From Aquimarina megaterium XH134 (GTDB lineage: Bacteria > Bacteroidota > Bacteroidia > Flavobacteriales > Flavobacteriaceae): 64,000 bases of DNA. The stretch covers positions 372,001-436,000 of the forward strand of contig NZ_JACB01000003.1 of the NCBI RefSeq assembly GCF_000520975.1, in the 5' to 3' direction. This document shows positions 36,648-45,790 of this stretch, piece after piece. The first letter of the stretch is position 1. Each line of letters opens with the position of its first letter. Under the pieces are notes generated by a model. The model was not told the origin of the DNA. It did no database searches and was given only the letters and a program-made list of their open reading frames with translations. The translations under genes were made by a program, and so were the position numbers.

Positions 36648-37958
36648 ATGGCAAATATCATTAAAAAGCAACAGCATATTCTTGATAAATTAAATATTAA
36701 GTGTTTGAACTCAATGCAGGAAGATGCTCTTGTTGCCATTGAAGAAACCGAAAATACAATTATACTTTCTCCTACTGGAACAGGTAAAACTCTGGCATTT
36801 TTATTGCCGATTATTGCTAATTTGGATCCAGAATGTAAAGAGATACAAGCTTTAGTTTTGGTACCTTCAAGAGAATTAGCTATTCAAATAGAACAAGTAG
36901 TTAGAGAAATGGGATCAGGATATAAAGTAAATGCAGTATATGGTGGTCGCTCTATCTCCAAAGATAAAATAGAACTAAAACATACTCCGGCAATTCTTAT
37001 TGGCACCCCAGGTAGAATTGCAGATCATTTTAGTAGAGAACGTTTTTCTAAAGAAAGTATAAAAACATTAGTTCTAGATGAATTTGACAAGTCATTAGAA
37101 GTAGGTTTTGAATATGAAATGAGAGGTATTATAAATGAGCTGCAAGGAATAAATAAACGAATATTAACCTCTGCTACACAAGAAATAGATATTCCAGATT
37201 TTGTGAGATTAGAAAACCCGACTATTATTGATTACTTAGGAGATGGTGTTTCTAATTTAACAATAAAAACAGTAGTATCCCCTTCAAAAAACAAATTAAA
37301 TACTCTTGTTGCGTTATTAAATCAGTTAGGTAATCAACCCGGAATTATATTTTGTAATCTAAAAGACACTATAAGTGAAGTGAGTAACTTCTTGAATAAG
37401 AATAATATCAGTCACGGTTGTTTTTATGGAGGAATGGAACAAAAAGATAGAGAACGTTCTTTAATCAAATTTAGAAACGGAACCCACCAGATCATTATTG
37501 CCACCGATTTGGCTGCAAGAGGAATAGATATCCCAGAGATAAAATATATTGTTCATTATCAGCTTCCTCTAAAAGTCGAAGAATTTACACATCGAAACGG
37601 TAGAACAGCCAGAGTAAATGCTAAAGGAACTGCTTATGTTTTGAAATGGGAAAAGGAAAGTTTACCAGATTTTATTGAGAACGCAGAAATAGAAACAATT
37701 ACCAAAGAATCTATACGAAAACCGCAATATTGGCAAACTTTATTTATTTCTGGAGGTAGAAAGGATAAAATCTCTAAAGGAGATATCGCTGGGTTATTCT
37801 TTAAACAAGGTAAAATTAATAAAGATCAATTAGGAGTTATAGAGTTAAAACAAGATTGTACGTTTGTTGCTGTTCCTGTTTCTATAGCCGATGAATTAGT
37901 TGCAACATTGAATAATAGTAGATTAAAGAAGAAAAAAATAAGAGTAACCAGTATCTAG
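36648..37958 (+). CDS. DbpA-like DEAD-box helicase with variant DEFD motif
   Basis: A 436-residue helicase. Motif I is SPTGTGKTLAF, motif III TSATQEI and motif VI HRNGRTARV. Motif II reads LDEFDKS, so the box is DEFD instead of DEAD. The C-terminal 75 residues (QTLFISGGRKDKISKGDIAG, then FVAVPVSIADELVATL) look like the DbpA RNA-binding domain, which in E. coli DbpA directs the enzyme to hairpin 92 of 23S rRNA. A role in large-subunit maturation is therefore likely. It lies 5 bases after the previous helicase in the same operon. Confidence 0.9.
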   Translation: MANIIKKQQHILDKLNIKCLNSMQEDALVAIEETENTIILSPTGTGKTLAFLLPIIANLDPECKEIQALVLVPSRELAIQIEQVVREMGSGYKVNAVYGGRSISKDKIELKHTPAILIGTPGRIADHFSRERFSKESIKTLVLDEFDKSLEVGFEYEMRGIINELQGINKRILTSATQEIDIPDFVRLENPTIIDYLGDGVSNLTIKTVVSPSKNKLNTLVALLNQLGNQPGIIFCNLKDTISEVSNFLNKNNISHGCFYGGMEQKDRERSLIKFRNGTHQIIIATDLAARGIDIPEIKYIVHYQLPLKVEEFTHRNGRTARVNAKGTAYVLKWEKESLPDFIENAEIETITKESIRKPQYWQTLFISGGRKDKISKGDIAGLFFKQGKINKDQLGVIELKQDCTFVAVPVSIADELVATLNNSRLKKKKIRVTSI

Positions 37959-37996
37959 AAAGAAACACAGTTTCATTGCTTATAAATTCATGGCAT

Positions 37997-38004
37997 CATA
38001 TTTG
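37997..38004 (+). promoter_or_regulatory. Candidate Bacteroidota -7 box before cold-shock gene
   Basis: CATATTTG differs from the TAnnTTTG consensus only in its first base. An ATTG lies about 18 bases upstream as a possible -33 element. The predicted start of transcription leaves a leader of about 35 bases before the ATG at 38044. Confidence 0.35.
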
Positions 38005-38043
38005 AAATGCATACTATAATTATTAAAATTAAATTATATTACA

Positions 38044-38235
38044 ATGAGTAAAGGAACAGTAAAATTCTTCAACGATGCCAAAGGTTTCGGTTTTATTAAA
38101 GAAGAAGGTTCAAACAAAGAGCATTTTGTTCACATTTCAGGATTAGTAGATGAAATTCGTGAGGGTGATGAAGTTGAATATGACCTTAAAGAAGGTAAAA
38201 AAGGATTGAATGCAGTAAACGTAAAAGTTATCTAA
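38044..38235 (+). CDS. Cold-shock domain protein, CspA family
   Basis: A 63-residue single cold-shock domain. RNP1 is KGFGFIKEE and RNP2 is HFVHISGL, so nucleic-acid-binding aromatics are kept. Length is normal for the family. It should act as an RNA chaperone, next to two RNA helicases. It is followed by a strong terminator, and a promoter-like -7 box lies upstream, so it can be transcribed alone. Confidence 0.95.
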   Translation: MSKGTVKFFNDAKGFGFIKEEGSNKEHFVHISGLVDEIREGDEVEYDLKEGKKGLNAVNVKVI

Positions 38236-38259
38236 ACATATACGCTTAAATTTTGTAAT

Positions 38260-38297
38260 AAAGAGGCCTATCATTATTGATAGGTCTCTTTCTTTAT
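38260..38297 (+). terminator. Rho-independent terminator after cold-shock gene
   Basis: A 14-bp stem (left arm 38260-38273, right arm 38278-38291) with one G-T pair and a four-base TTAT loop. The right arm runs into TTTCTTTAT. It begins 24 bases after the csp stop codon. Confidence 0.85.
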
Positions 38298-38404
38298 AAC
38301 ACGCTGAAAGAACATTTCTTATAAAGTTTATTATTTTTTAAGATAAAATCCTTTCAAAACTCCCGAAAGACATTAATTTTACAGCCCTAAAAAAACAGAA
38401 AGTT

Positions 38405-39958
38405 ATGTCTGAGATGACTACAGAGTCAGAAGAAAGAAAAACCGGAAAAGAATTATACAGTTACCAAAAAGGAGCAATCAATAAGATTTTTAAAAGCTTT
38501 GAAGATGCACCCGAAGACTATCACTTGTTATATCAACTACCAACCGGTGGTGGTAAGACAGTGATTTTTTCTGAAATAGTAAGACAATACCTTAAACATC
38601 ATAACAAAAAAGTATTGGTGATGACACATCGTATAGAGTTGTGTAAACAAACATCTAAAATGCTTACTGGATTTGGGGTAATAAATAAAGTAGTTGATAG
38701 TAAGGCAAACCTGGATGATCAAGAGGAGTATAGCTGTTTTGTAGCTATGGTCGAAACTTTAAATAATAGACTAAATGAAGATAAACTTGATATCTCAGAC
38801 ATAGGTTTAGTTATTATTGATGAAGCACATTATAACTCTTTTACCAAATTATTTAAGTTTTTCGAAAAATCTTTTATTTTAGGAGTTACAGCTACACCGT
38901 TAAGTTCGAATATGAAATTGCCGATGAAGGATAACTATAACGAACTGATTGTTGGCGAAACAATAGAATCTTTAATTGAAAATGAATTTCTTGCCCGAGC
39001 AGAAGTCTTCGCTTATAATATGGGGTTAACCTCTTTAGAAGTTGGATCTAATGGGGATTATACTGTAAAATCATCAGAAGACCTGTACACAAATCAGGAT
39101 ATGCTGGGTAAATTACTAGATGCATATAAAAAACATTCTCTAGGTAAGAAAACGCTAATTTTTAATAATGGAATCAATACTTCATTACATGTTTTTGATA
39201 CATTTAGAGCAGCAGGGTTTCCTATTGCACACTTAGATAATACTGCTACAAAAAAGCAAAGAAATCAAATCCTAAAATGGTTTAAAGAAACACCTAATGC
39301 GATTTTAACATCGGTAAGTATCTTAACTACCGGATTTGACGAACCTACGGTAGATACTATTATCTTGAATAGAGCTACTAAATCTTTGACTTTGTATTAT
39401 CAAATGATTGGTCGTGGTTCTCGTATCCTAAAAAATAAATCTAAATTTTCTGTAATTGATCTGGGGAATAACCTATATCGTTTTGGACCTTGGGGTGCAG
39501 ATTTGGATTGGCAAAAAATATTTAATTCTCCAAATTACTATATGGACAAACTCCTTAATGATGAGGAGATTGAAAGTAAATTTAAACATGAGATGCCAGA
39601 GGAGTTAAGAGCAGAGTTTGCTAATTCTGAAGAAGTATATTTTGATATCAAAGATACATATATACAATCTGTAAAAAATGGCCAATCATCTAAGGTTGTA
39701 TTAGAGCAATCGATAGCTCAACATGCCAAGATATGTATCGAAAATAGTGAAGATATTTATGATGCATTAGGATTAGCTAAAATGCTGGGGGAAGATATTA
39801 ATTATAGAATTCAAGCCTATGCCAAATGTATTAGTAAGAGTACTCATAATTTTTTAACCTGGTTAAAAGATGATTACCGAAAGAAACTGAATACATATTT
39901 ACGCGATAATTTTGATACTTTATTTGAAGAAATTCATGGTAGACCGCCAGAAGATTAG
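38405..39958 (+). CDS. DEAD/DEAH-box helicase, SSL2/type III restriction-like superfamily 2
   Basis: A 517-residue superfamily 2 helicase. It has motif I LPTGGGKTVIF, motif II VIIDEAHYNSF, motif III GVTATPLSS, motif V TTGFDEP and motif VI QMIGRGSRIL. It resembles the SSL2/RAD25-type helicases that occur alone in many genomes. No nuclease, methylase or specificity gene is adjacent, so a restriction role is not supported. It may act on DNA or RNA. The C-terminal 150 residues are helical and unassigned. It converges with rlmF, 3 bases away. Confidence 0.85.
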   Translation: MSEMTTESEERKTGKELYSYQKGAINKIFKSFEDAPEDYHLLYQLPTGGGKTVIFSEIVRQYLKHHNKKVLVMTHRIELCKQTSKMLTGFGVINKVVDSKANLDDQEEYSCFVAMVETLNNRLNEDKLDISDIGLVIIDEAHYNSFTKLFKFFEKSFILGVTATPLSSNMKLPMKDNYNELIVGETIESLIENEFLARAEVFAYNMGLTSLEVGSNGDYTVKSSEDLYTNQDMLGKLLDAYKKHSLGKKTLIFNNGINTSLHVFDTFRAAGFPIAHLDNTATKKQRNQILKWFKETPNAILTSVSILTTGFDEPTVDTIILNRATKSLTLYYQMIGRGSRILKNKSKFSVIDLGNNLYRFGPWGADLDWQKIFNSPNYYMDKLLNDEEIESKFKHEMPEELRAEFANSEEVYFDIKDTYIQSVKNGQSSKVVLEQSIAQHAKICIENSEDIYDALGLAKMLGEDINYRIQAYAKCISKSTHNFLTWLKDDYRKKLNTYLRDNFDTLFEEIHGRPPED

Positions 39959-39961
39959 TAT

Positions 39962-40816
39962 CTAAAATTTCCAAATAATAAAACGGCTTTTTTTATTACC
40001 CTGCTCCATTGCAATGGTAGTATGTGTTGCTTTCAGTTTATCTAATTGTTTCTCTAATTTCGGTAAGTGTTCTTTTTTAGAAACGAGACTTGTAAAAAAA
40101 CCTACTTGTCTGGCAAAAGCAACGCTTTGTTTGATCATTCGTTTTAAAAATAAGGCTTCACCACCATTACACCAGAGTTCATTGGCCTGCCCTCCAAAAT
40201 TAAGCTCATTATGTTCTGTAATACCTAAATTCTTTAACTTTCTAAGTGTTCCCCTAGAAGCTTCTTTTTGCGAAGCATGAAATGGAGGATTGCACATCGT
40301 AAAATCAAAGAATTCCTCGTTTTTTATAATTCCTTCAAATATATTCGCATTGTTAGTCTGGTGCCTTATTTCAATAGTATCAGTCAGCTGTTGATTTATT
40401 TTAATATTATTTTTTGCAGATATCACCGCGTTTTCATCAATATCTGCTCCTACCATATGCCAATTATATACTTGTGCGCCCAAAATAGGGTAAATGCAAT
40501 TAGCACCCATGCCAATATCTAAACCCTTTATTTGGGTAGTACCTCCTTCTTTTGCCAGCATATCAGCTAAATGATGTATGTAATCCACTCTCCCCGGAAT
40601 AGGAGGGCAGAGATAACCTTCTGGTATACTCCAATCCTTTAATCCGTAATGATGTTTTAAAAGAGCTTTATTTAGTTCTAAAACTGCTTTTTGGTTAGAG
40701 AAATCTATGGTGCTGTTTCCAAATGTATTGATAAATACAAAATTTTCTAATGCATTGTGTGTGGTAGTGAGTGTCTCAAAATCATATGGTTTGTTATGAA
40801 TATTATTAGGATGCAC
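39962..40816 (-). CDS. rlmF: 23S rRNA (adenine(1618)-N(6))-methyltransferase RlmF
   Basis: A 284-residue SAM-dependent methyltransferase. The SAM site is in GLDIGMGANCIYPI and the catalytic NPPF motif in FTMCNPPFHASQ, as for N6-adenine methylases. The N-terminus (YDFETLTTTH) and the GRVDYIHHLADMLA stretch are characteristic of RlmF, which methylates A1618 of 23S rRNA. It lies 11 bases downstream of the Crp/Fnr gene on the same strand, and both may be one transcript. Confidence 0.93.
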   Translation of the reverse strand: MHPNNIHNKPYDFETLTTTHNALENFVFINTFGNSTIDFSNQKAVLELNKALLKHHYGLKDWSIPEGYLCPPIPGRVDYIHHLADMLAKEGGTTQIKGLDIGMGANCIYPILGAQVYNWHMVGADIDENAVISAKNNIKINQQLTDTIEIRHQTNNANIFEGIIKNEEFFDFTMCNPPFHASQKEASRGTLRKLKNLGITEHNELNFGGQANELWCNGGEALFLKRMIKQSVAFARQVGFFTSLVSKKEHLPKLEKQLDKLKATHTTIAMEQGNKKSRFIIWKF

Positions 40817-40827
40817 GCTTACTTAAT

Positions 40828-41397
40828 TTATTGTTTTTTCTCGTTTAATTTCATCAATACCCTGTTTAAACTTCTTAAAGTAATCCCCATATAATTAGCG
40901 ATATCTTTTTTAGAAATCACTTCGGTAAGCTCTGGAAAAGCTTCTTTAAGCTTTAAAATATTATTTTCTATGGTATAGGATTGCTGGTAAGAGTGTCTTG
41001 GAGCTTTATACCCAATTTTAATCGCCATTGCTTTCATAACTAACCGGTTAAATCTTTTATCATGCTCTAATAAGTAATTAAAATGAGTATAAGAGATTTT
41101 ATAAACTTCCAACCTCGTGATGGCTTCAATACTACAAAAACTTAGTTTACCACTAAAAACTTCTAATTCTCCAAACTTCATTCCTTTACCAAGGAATTCC
41201 TGAATAAAATCTTTTCCATTCTCATCAGATAAATAACATTTTGCAATACCTTCCTTAATAATAAAAACCGAAGCGTATCTTTTTTCTTGCTCTATTATTT
41301 TTTGTTTAGGCAGAAACCTTTCTTCAAAAAAATAATTAATATCCAAACGACAAAGAATATCTATATAATCCAATAATTCCTGGTCTGTTCTTATCAT
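40828..41397 (-). CDS. Crp/Fnr-family transcriptional regulator
   Basis: A 189-residue regulator with a cyclic-nucleotide-binding-type beta-barrel (about residues 20-115, IIKEGIAKCYLSDENGKDFI) and a C-terminal winged helix (VISKKDIANYMGITLRSLNR). No cysteine cluster for an Fnr-type iron-sulfur centre is seen. The effector is unknown. A 14-bp palindrome 11 bases ahead of the start is a candidate site for autoregulation. Confidence 0.9.
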   Translation of the reverse strand: MIRTDQELLDYIDILCRLDINYFFEERFLPKQKIIEQEKRYASVFIIKEGIAKCYLSDENGKDFIQEFLGKGMKFGELEVFSGKLSFCSIEAITRLEVYKISYTHFNYLLEHDKRFNRLVMKAMAIKIGYKAPRHSYQQSYTIENNILKLKEAFPELTEVISKKDIANYMGITLRSLNRVLMKLNEKKQ

Positions 41398-41407
41398 TTT
41401 TTGTTCT

Positions 41408-41421
41408 AGGACATTTGTCCT
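41408..41421. promoter_or_regulatory. Palindrome between crp/fnr-type gene and HD gene, candidate operator
   Basis: AGGAC-ATTT-GTCCT is a 14-bp palindrome in the 92-bp divergent spacer, 11 bases upstream of the regulator's ATG. Crp/Fnr proteins bind two-fold symmetric sites of similar size and often control their own genes. Assignment is inferred. Confidence 0.45.
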
Positions 41422-41489
41422 TTTTATTTAACATTACAAATTATTTCTTTGAACCCAGTAAAATTATACAATAAAAAAGGGATAAAATA

Positions 41490-42077
41490 ATGCAAATGGA
41501 AAGATTATTAAAACAAATAGAATTTATTAAAGAAATCGATAAAATAAAATATATACAACGCCAAACCAAATTATTTAACAGTGATAGACGCGAAAATGAT
41601 GCAGAACACAGCTGGCATTTGGCAATGATGGCACTTATTTTAGGAGAGCATTCTAACGCACCTATCGATATTCTCAAAGTTTTAAAAATGGTATTGATTC
41701 ATGATATTGTTGAAATTGATACAGGGGATATTTTTATCTATGATACGGTAAAAAATCATACGAATACCGAAGAAGAACTAAAATCTGCCAAACGAATATT
41801 CGGAATACTTCCAGAGGAACAATCAAAGGAACTTATTGAAATTTGGTTAGAGTTTGAAGAAGGAAAAACTAATGAGGCAAAATTTGCTAAAACATTAGAT
41901 AGATTCGAGCCTACTCTTCAAAATGACTCTAATAATGGTGGTACATGGCGTGATTTTGATGTTGAATACGAGAAAGTATATGAAAAGACAAAGACCATAA
42001 ATAAAGGTTCTAATAGCTTGTGGGAATATTCTGAATTATTAGTTAATAAATATTATAAAGTCGTATTGGATGATTAA
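41490..42077 (+). CDS. HD domain-containing phosphohydrolase (YfbR-like)
   Basis: A 195-residue HD-superfamily hydrolase. Metal ligands are in ENDAEHSWHLAMMA and LIHDIVEIDTGD, with a later aspartate in KTLDRFEP. The layout matches HD_3/YfbR-type proteins, which include 5'-deoxynucleotidases; the substrate is not determined by sequence. A second ATG two codons in is also possible as start. It overlaps the MFS transporter gene by 8 bases, so the two are coupled. Confidence 0.87.
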   Translation: MQMERLLKQIEFIKEIDKIKYIQRQTKLFNSDRRENDAEHSWHLAMMALILGEHSNAPIDILKVLKMVLIHDIVEIDTGDIFIYDTVKNHTNTEEELKSAKRIFGILPEEQSKELIEIWLEFEEGKTNEAKFAKTLDRFEPTLQNDSNNGGTWRDFDVEYEKVYEKTKTINKGSNSLWEYSELLVNKYYKVVLDD

Positions 42078-43236
42078 TCAGAAACATTCTATTTATACGA
42101 TTAATTTTGCATTGATTTGCTTAAGTTCCTTATTCTTTTCAGCGAGCTATAATATGTTAATCCCAGAATTACCTGCATATTTAAGTAATCTTGGTGGGGC
42201 AGAGTATAAAGGGTTAATCATTTCTTTATTTACACTTACAGCAGGGTTATCAAGGCCTTTTAGTGGTAAAATTACAGATACAATCGGGCGCAAACCAGTA
42301 ATGACTATTGGTATAATTGTATGCTTAATATGTGGTTTTTTATACCCTGTATTGACTACTATTTCTGGTTTTCTTTTTTTAAGACTATTACATGGTTTCT
42401 CTACGGGTTTCAGTCCGACAGCAATTTCTGCGTACATAGCAGATATTGTTCCCAAAGAACGTTGGGGAGAAGCTTTCGGAATACAAGGTTTATGTTTTGG
42501 AACAGGCTTGGCTTTGGGGCCAGCTCTGGGGAGCTTTATTAAAATGCACTATTCTTTTGACGTACTATTCTATAGCTCTTCGCTAGTTGCTTTCATAGCC
42601 TTCGCGTTAATAGTTAATGCAAAAGAAACGCTAAAAAACAAACAGCACTTTAATAAATCTATTCTCAGGATTTCGAAAAATGACATCATTGCTATAGAAG
42701 TTCTGCCGTCGGCGATTGTAACGTTTTTATGTTATATCGCTTTTGGAGTTATTTTGACCTTAATTCCTGATTGGAGTGATCATTTAGGAATCATGAATAA
42801 AGGAACATTCTTTATTGTTTTTACTATTTCTTCTTTGTGTATTCGATTCGTTACAAGAAAAATATCAGACAATTATGGAAGAAAAATTATCATTATTATA
42901 AGTCTTATCGTTTTGTTTTTGGCATTAATTCTCATAGGACTTCTAGATACGACTAATGGATTACTTATTGCAGCAGTTTTCTACGGATTAGCAATGGGAG
43001 TACTGTCTCCGACATTAAACGCCTGGACCGTAGATATGAGCGACCCTAATCATAGAGGGAAAGCAATGGCTACAATGTACATTGCGCTAGAAGCCGGTAT
43101 TGGTTTGGGAGCTTTCTTTTCTGGATGGTATTATCAAGATGTAATTTCTAAAATTCCACTCATTATGTATGCGTGCGCATTTATGGTTTTTATAGCATTT
43201 ATTTATATGATATATAAACTTAAAGAGAAGTCATAA
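42070..43236 (+). CDS. Major facilitator superfamily transporter
   Basis: A 388-residue transporter with 12 predicted membrane helices. The loop 2-3 MFS signature is present (GKITDTIGRKPVM) with a related loop 8-9 copy (RKISDNYGRKIII). It belongs to the drug/sugar-exporter side of the family (DHA1-like). The substrate cannot be read. It overlaps the HD hydrolase gene upstream and converges, 5 bases apart, with the LytTR regulator of pair E. Confidence 0.9.
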   Translation: MINQKHSIYTINFALICLSSLFFSASYNMLIPELPAYLSNLGGAEYKGLIISLFTLTAGLSRPFSGKITDTIGRKPVMTIGIIVCLICGFLYPVLTTISGFLFLRLLHGFSTGFSPTAISAYIADIVPKERWGEAFGIQGLCFGTGLALGPALGSFIKMHYSFDVLFYSSSLVAFIAFALIVNAKETLKNKQHFNKSILRISKNDIIAIEVLPSAIVTFLCYIAFGVILTLIPDWSDHLGIMNKGTFFIVFTISSLCIRFVTRKISDNYGRKIIIIISLIVLFLALILIGLLDTTNGLLIAAVFYGLAMGVLSPTLNAWTVDMSDPNHRGKAMATMYIALEAGIGLGAFFSGWYYQDVISKIPLIMYACAFMVFIAFIYMIYKLKEKS

Positions 43237-43241
43237 AAATA

Positions 43242-43940
43242 TTAAAGCCATTTTGCTTTTATATCCTTATATTTTGTTCTTCCGATAGGAATAAGCTCTC
43301 CATTTTTTAATTCTGCAATATACTTACTACCCGATTTTACAATAATTTCTTTTATCTCTGATATTTTTATCAAATATGATTTATGAATACGTTCAAAAGT
43401 ATCTGGTAATAATTGTTGAAGTTTTTCAAGAGATTTATCATGCAATTCTTTTTTTCCGTTAGTAAGGAATAGTTCTGTATATGCACCTGCACCTTTTATA
43501 AACAATATATCTTCGATAGGGATCAATTGTATTCTCCCTTTTTTCTTAACAGCCAATAGTTTGACCTTATGGGTTTCTGTTTTTTCTTTTGATAAAACTC
43601 TGTTAAAGGCTTGCTCTAATCTACCTTTGCTAAATGGCTTAGGTACAAAGTCTAATACTCCATACTCAAAAGCTGATATTGCTCGTTCACTATTTGCAGA
43701 AATGATAACAGTATGAAATGATTCTGAAACTGCTGTGCCAAGGATGTCAAAACCATTTTCTCCATTAAGGTTTAAATCCAAAAGTACTAGATCGAGCGAA
43801 TTACTTTTAATAAACTCCAGTGCTTCAGGTAGTGCTTCTACACGGTGCAACGAGCCTAGTGTGTTTGTAAAGAATTCTCTGGTCATTCTTTCGATTCTCT
43901 TGGCTATTCTGGCTTCATCTTCAACTATTAAGATATTCAT
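43242..43940 (-). CDS. LytTR-family response regulator (pair E)
   Basis: A 232-residue regulator. Receiver: EDE at 7-9, phospho-acceptor D55 (LVLLDLNLNGENG), ISANSERA in place of the usual TTAY switch sequence, and FVPKPFSKGRL. LytTR domain over about residues 125-232 (IKGAGAYTELFL, then ERIHKSYLIKI). It is more distant from the other four LytTR regulators in the window. It lies 4 bases after a 7TM-type kinase gene and is its partner. The divergent outer-membrane barrel gene at 45865 is the obvious candidate target. Confidence 0.92.
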   Translation of the reverse strand: MNILIVEDEARIAKRIERMTREFFTNTLGSLHRVEALPEALEFIKSNSLDLVLLDLNLNGENGFDILGTAVSESFHTVIISANSERAISAFEYGVLDFVPKPFSKGRLEQAFNRVLSKEKTETHKVKLLAVKKKGRIQLIPIEDILFIKGAGAYTELFLTNGKKELHDKSLEKLQQLLPDTFERIHKSYLIKISEIKEIIVKSGSKYIAELKNGELIPIGRTKYKDIKAKWL

Positions 43941-43944
43941 AGGG

Positions 43945-45624
43945 CTAGTGGTCTATTTTTATACTGTTTTTCCAACCATTTGGTATAGCTTCAGAAGAAA
44001 AACTCCATTTCGAAGCATAGCTTTCTGTTAGTCTTGCTTTTATATATTTAATTCCGGTACCTTCTATTACCTTTTTTTCTGCATCTCTCACTTTGGCAAT
44101 CGTTAAAAATGTATAGGTTTTATAAGTATCACCGGTTTCAAAAATTAATTTGAATGTTATACTATTATTATCATTAGGAAGGCTATGAGTTATTCCATTT
44201 TCTAATAAGGTATGTAGTATTGCCGGAGGTATTTTTTGATCAGCATCTATATTTTCTTCTTCCCAATGATATTTTATTTCTTTTCGATACTCCATAATAT
44301 TAAGATGTGTACGGCATAGTTCTATTTCCTGACCAATAGGAATTAAGGTTTGATTTTCTATTTGATTAAAAAGTTTAAATTCCTGAGCCAGTGCTTCTAT
44401 AAAAGCAACTCCTTTTTGTGGTGATTCTTCAACCCAATCTATCAATGAAGTTAGTGTATTCATTAAAAAATGTGGTTGAATATTCTTTTTTAGTAATTCT
44501 AGCCGAAGGCGAGTAGATTGTACCAAAGATTCTTCATAAGCGAGTCGTTGCTCTTTTGTTCTCACAGAGAGGATATAAAACATTCCTAGAAGGATAATAC
44601 CAAAACCTGCAAAAAGACTGATATCATAATAAGTAATAGCATTTATGAGGGCACATATGAGCAATGCCAATAGTACTATGACAGCTCCTTTCATTCTTTT
44701 GTAGATCCCAAAAACCACTATTCCAAAAGAAAAAAACCACATGGTCATAGCCATGTTATAAGCAGTATAATCATGATTTTCATGTTGTATGGAAAATACA
44801 AATATCAGAACACCAATATATATGTATAAAATCATCTTTTGTCTAGGGAATGGAAATTGCAAAGAAAAATATAGTGGTGTCAAAATTGCAATAATAAAAG
44901 TTAGAACTCCTATAATTTCCAATCGAATATGATGTTGACTATAATGAATAGGAATATAGAATTTAACATATTCCATCATAATTAAAGCAAAAAAGAGAAA
45001 ACAGTTAATGCTAAAGATTAGGATTGGATATCCTTTGTTTTCGCTTAAAAAAAGGAAAAAGAAATATAGCGAAGCTAATAAGAATGCACCCGCAAAAATA
45101 TGCATAAAAGCTGTATTGATAAGCTCGGATCTTACCAAGTGATCATAATCATCTACATATACATAAAGTTTTCTCGAATGATCAGGATAATAATATAGAC
45201 TAGTTCGTAATGCCAGTACGTGAGATCCTTTTGTTGCTAAAGTGTCAGGGATGCCAAAAGTCGCCCATAGCTGACCAGACGGATCATGAGTAGTTTCTTG
45301 TCCCGGGTTTCCATTTTCACCAATGAGTACCCCGTCCCAAAAGACATCGTATTCTCCAAAAGTATTTATAAATACTCCATAATGCTGAAATGATTCGGGG
45401 GACTTTGTAATTTCAACCTCGGTTCTGGACCAAAAAACTTCTCCTTCCGTTACATCTGCTTTATTTTTCCATTGCTGGTCATTCCAGTTTTTGGTAGCCC
45501 ATTCTGGGCGATCTCCTATTTTATATCGAGAATCGTTGGTTTTAGAAACACGATCTCTAGAACAAGAACTTACTAGCAGAACAGTGAATACTAAAAGGAA
45601 ATAGTGTAATAATTTAAAATTCAT
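43945..45624 (-). CDS. 7TM-type sensor histidine kinase with N-terminal lipobox (pair E)
   Basis: A 559-residue kinase. The N-terminus has a lipobox-like sequence (LLVSSCSRD, cysteine 21). An external beta-rich domain follows (about residues 30-165, FINTFGEYDVFWDGVLIGEN), then about seven membrane helices (about 170-355) as in 7TMR-DISM sensors. The kinase part has NIQPHFLMNTLTSL with the phospho-acceptor histidine, an N-box (LLENGITHS) and a degenerate G-box region (GTGIKYIKARL). The external domain should bind a ligand outside the inner membrane. It is divergent from the outer-membrane protein gene at 45865. Confidence 0.88.
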   Translation of the reverse strand: MNFKLLHYFLLVFTVLLVSSCSRDRVSKTNDSRYKIGDRPEWATKNWNDQQWKNKADVTEGEVFWSRTEVEITKSPESFQHYGVFINTFGEYDVFWDGVLIGENGNPGQETTHDPSGQLWATFGIPDTLATKGSHVLALRTSLYYYPDHSRKLYVYVDDYDHLVRSELINTAFMHIFAGAFLLASLYFFFLFLSENKGYPILIFSINCFLFFALIMMEYVKFYIPIHYSQHHIRLEIIGVLTFIIAILTPLYFSLQFPFPRQKMILYIYIGVLIFVFSIQHENHDYTAYNMAMTMWFFSFGIVVFGIYKRMKGAVIVLLALLICALINAITYYDISLFAGFGIILLGMFYILSVRTKEQRLAYEESLVQSTRLRLELLKKNIQPHFLMNTLTSLIDWVEESPQKGVAFIEALAQEFKLFNQIENQTLIPIGQEIELCRTHLNIMEYRKEIKYHWEEENIDADQKIPPAILHTLLENGITHSLPNDNNSITFKLIFETGDTYKTYTFLTIAKVRDAEKKVIEGTGIKYIKARLTESYASKWSFSSEAIPNGWKNSIKIDH

Positions 45625-45790
45625 GTATTGTAAAATAGTATCAAGTAAAATTAACTTAAAAACAGGACTTCTTAGAGTTGTTCAATCATATATAGAGCAG
45701 TTGATGAAAAATACCTTGAAAAGATACAGACTAAAACCGAGTTTTACTCTATCAATTAAAAATCGACAGTATGTGATATACCATGACCTA

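Noticed and set aside
38405..39958. Possible restriction or defence role for the SSL2-like helicase
   Set aside because: No nuclease, methylase, specificity or other defence gene is adjacent; neighbours are rRNA and cold-shock genes.
45701..45708. TTGATGAA half-site in the pair E divergent spacer
   Set aside because: Single copy: no acceptable partner 21 bp on either side (45680, 45722), so not called a LytTR operator.
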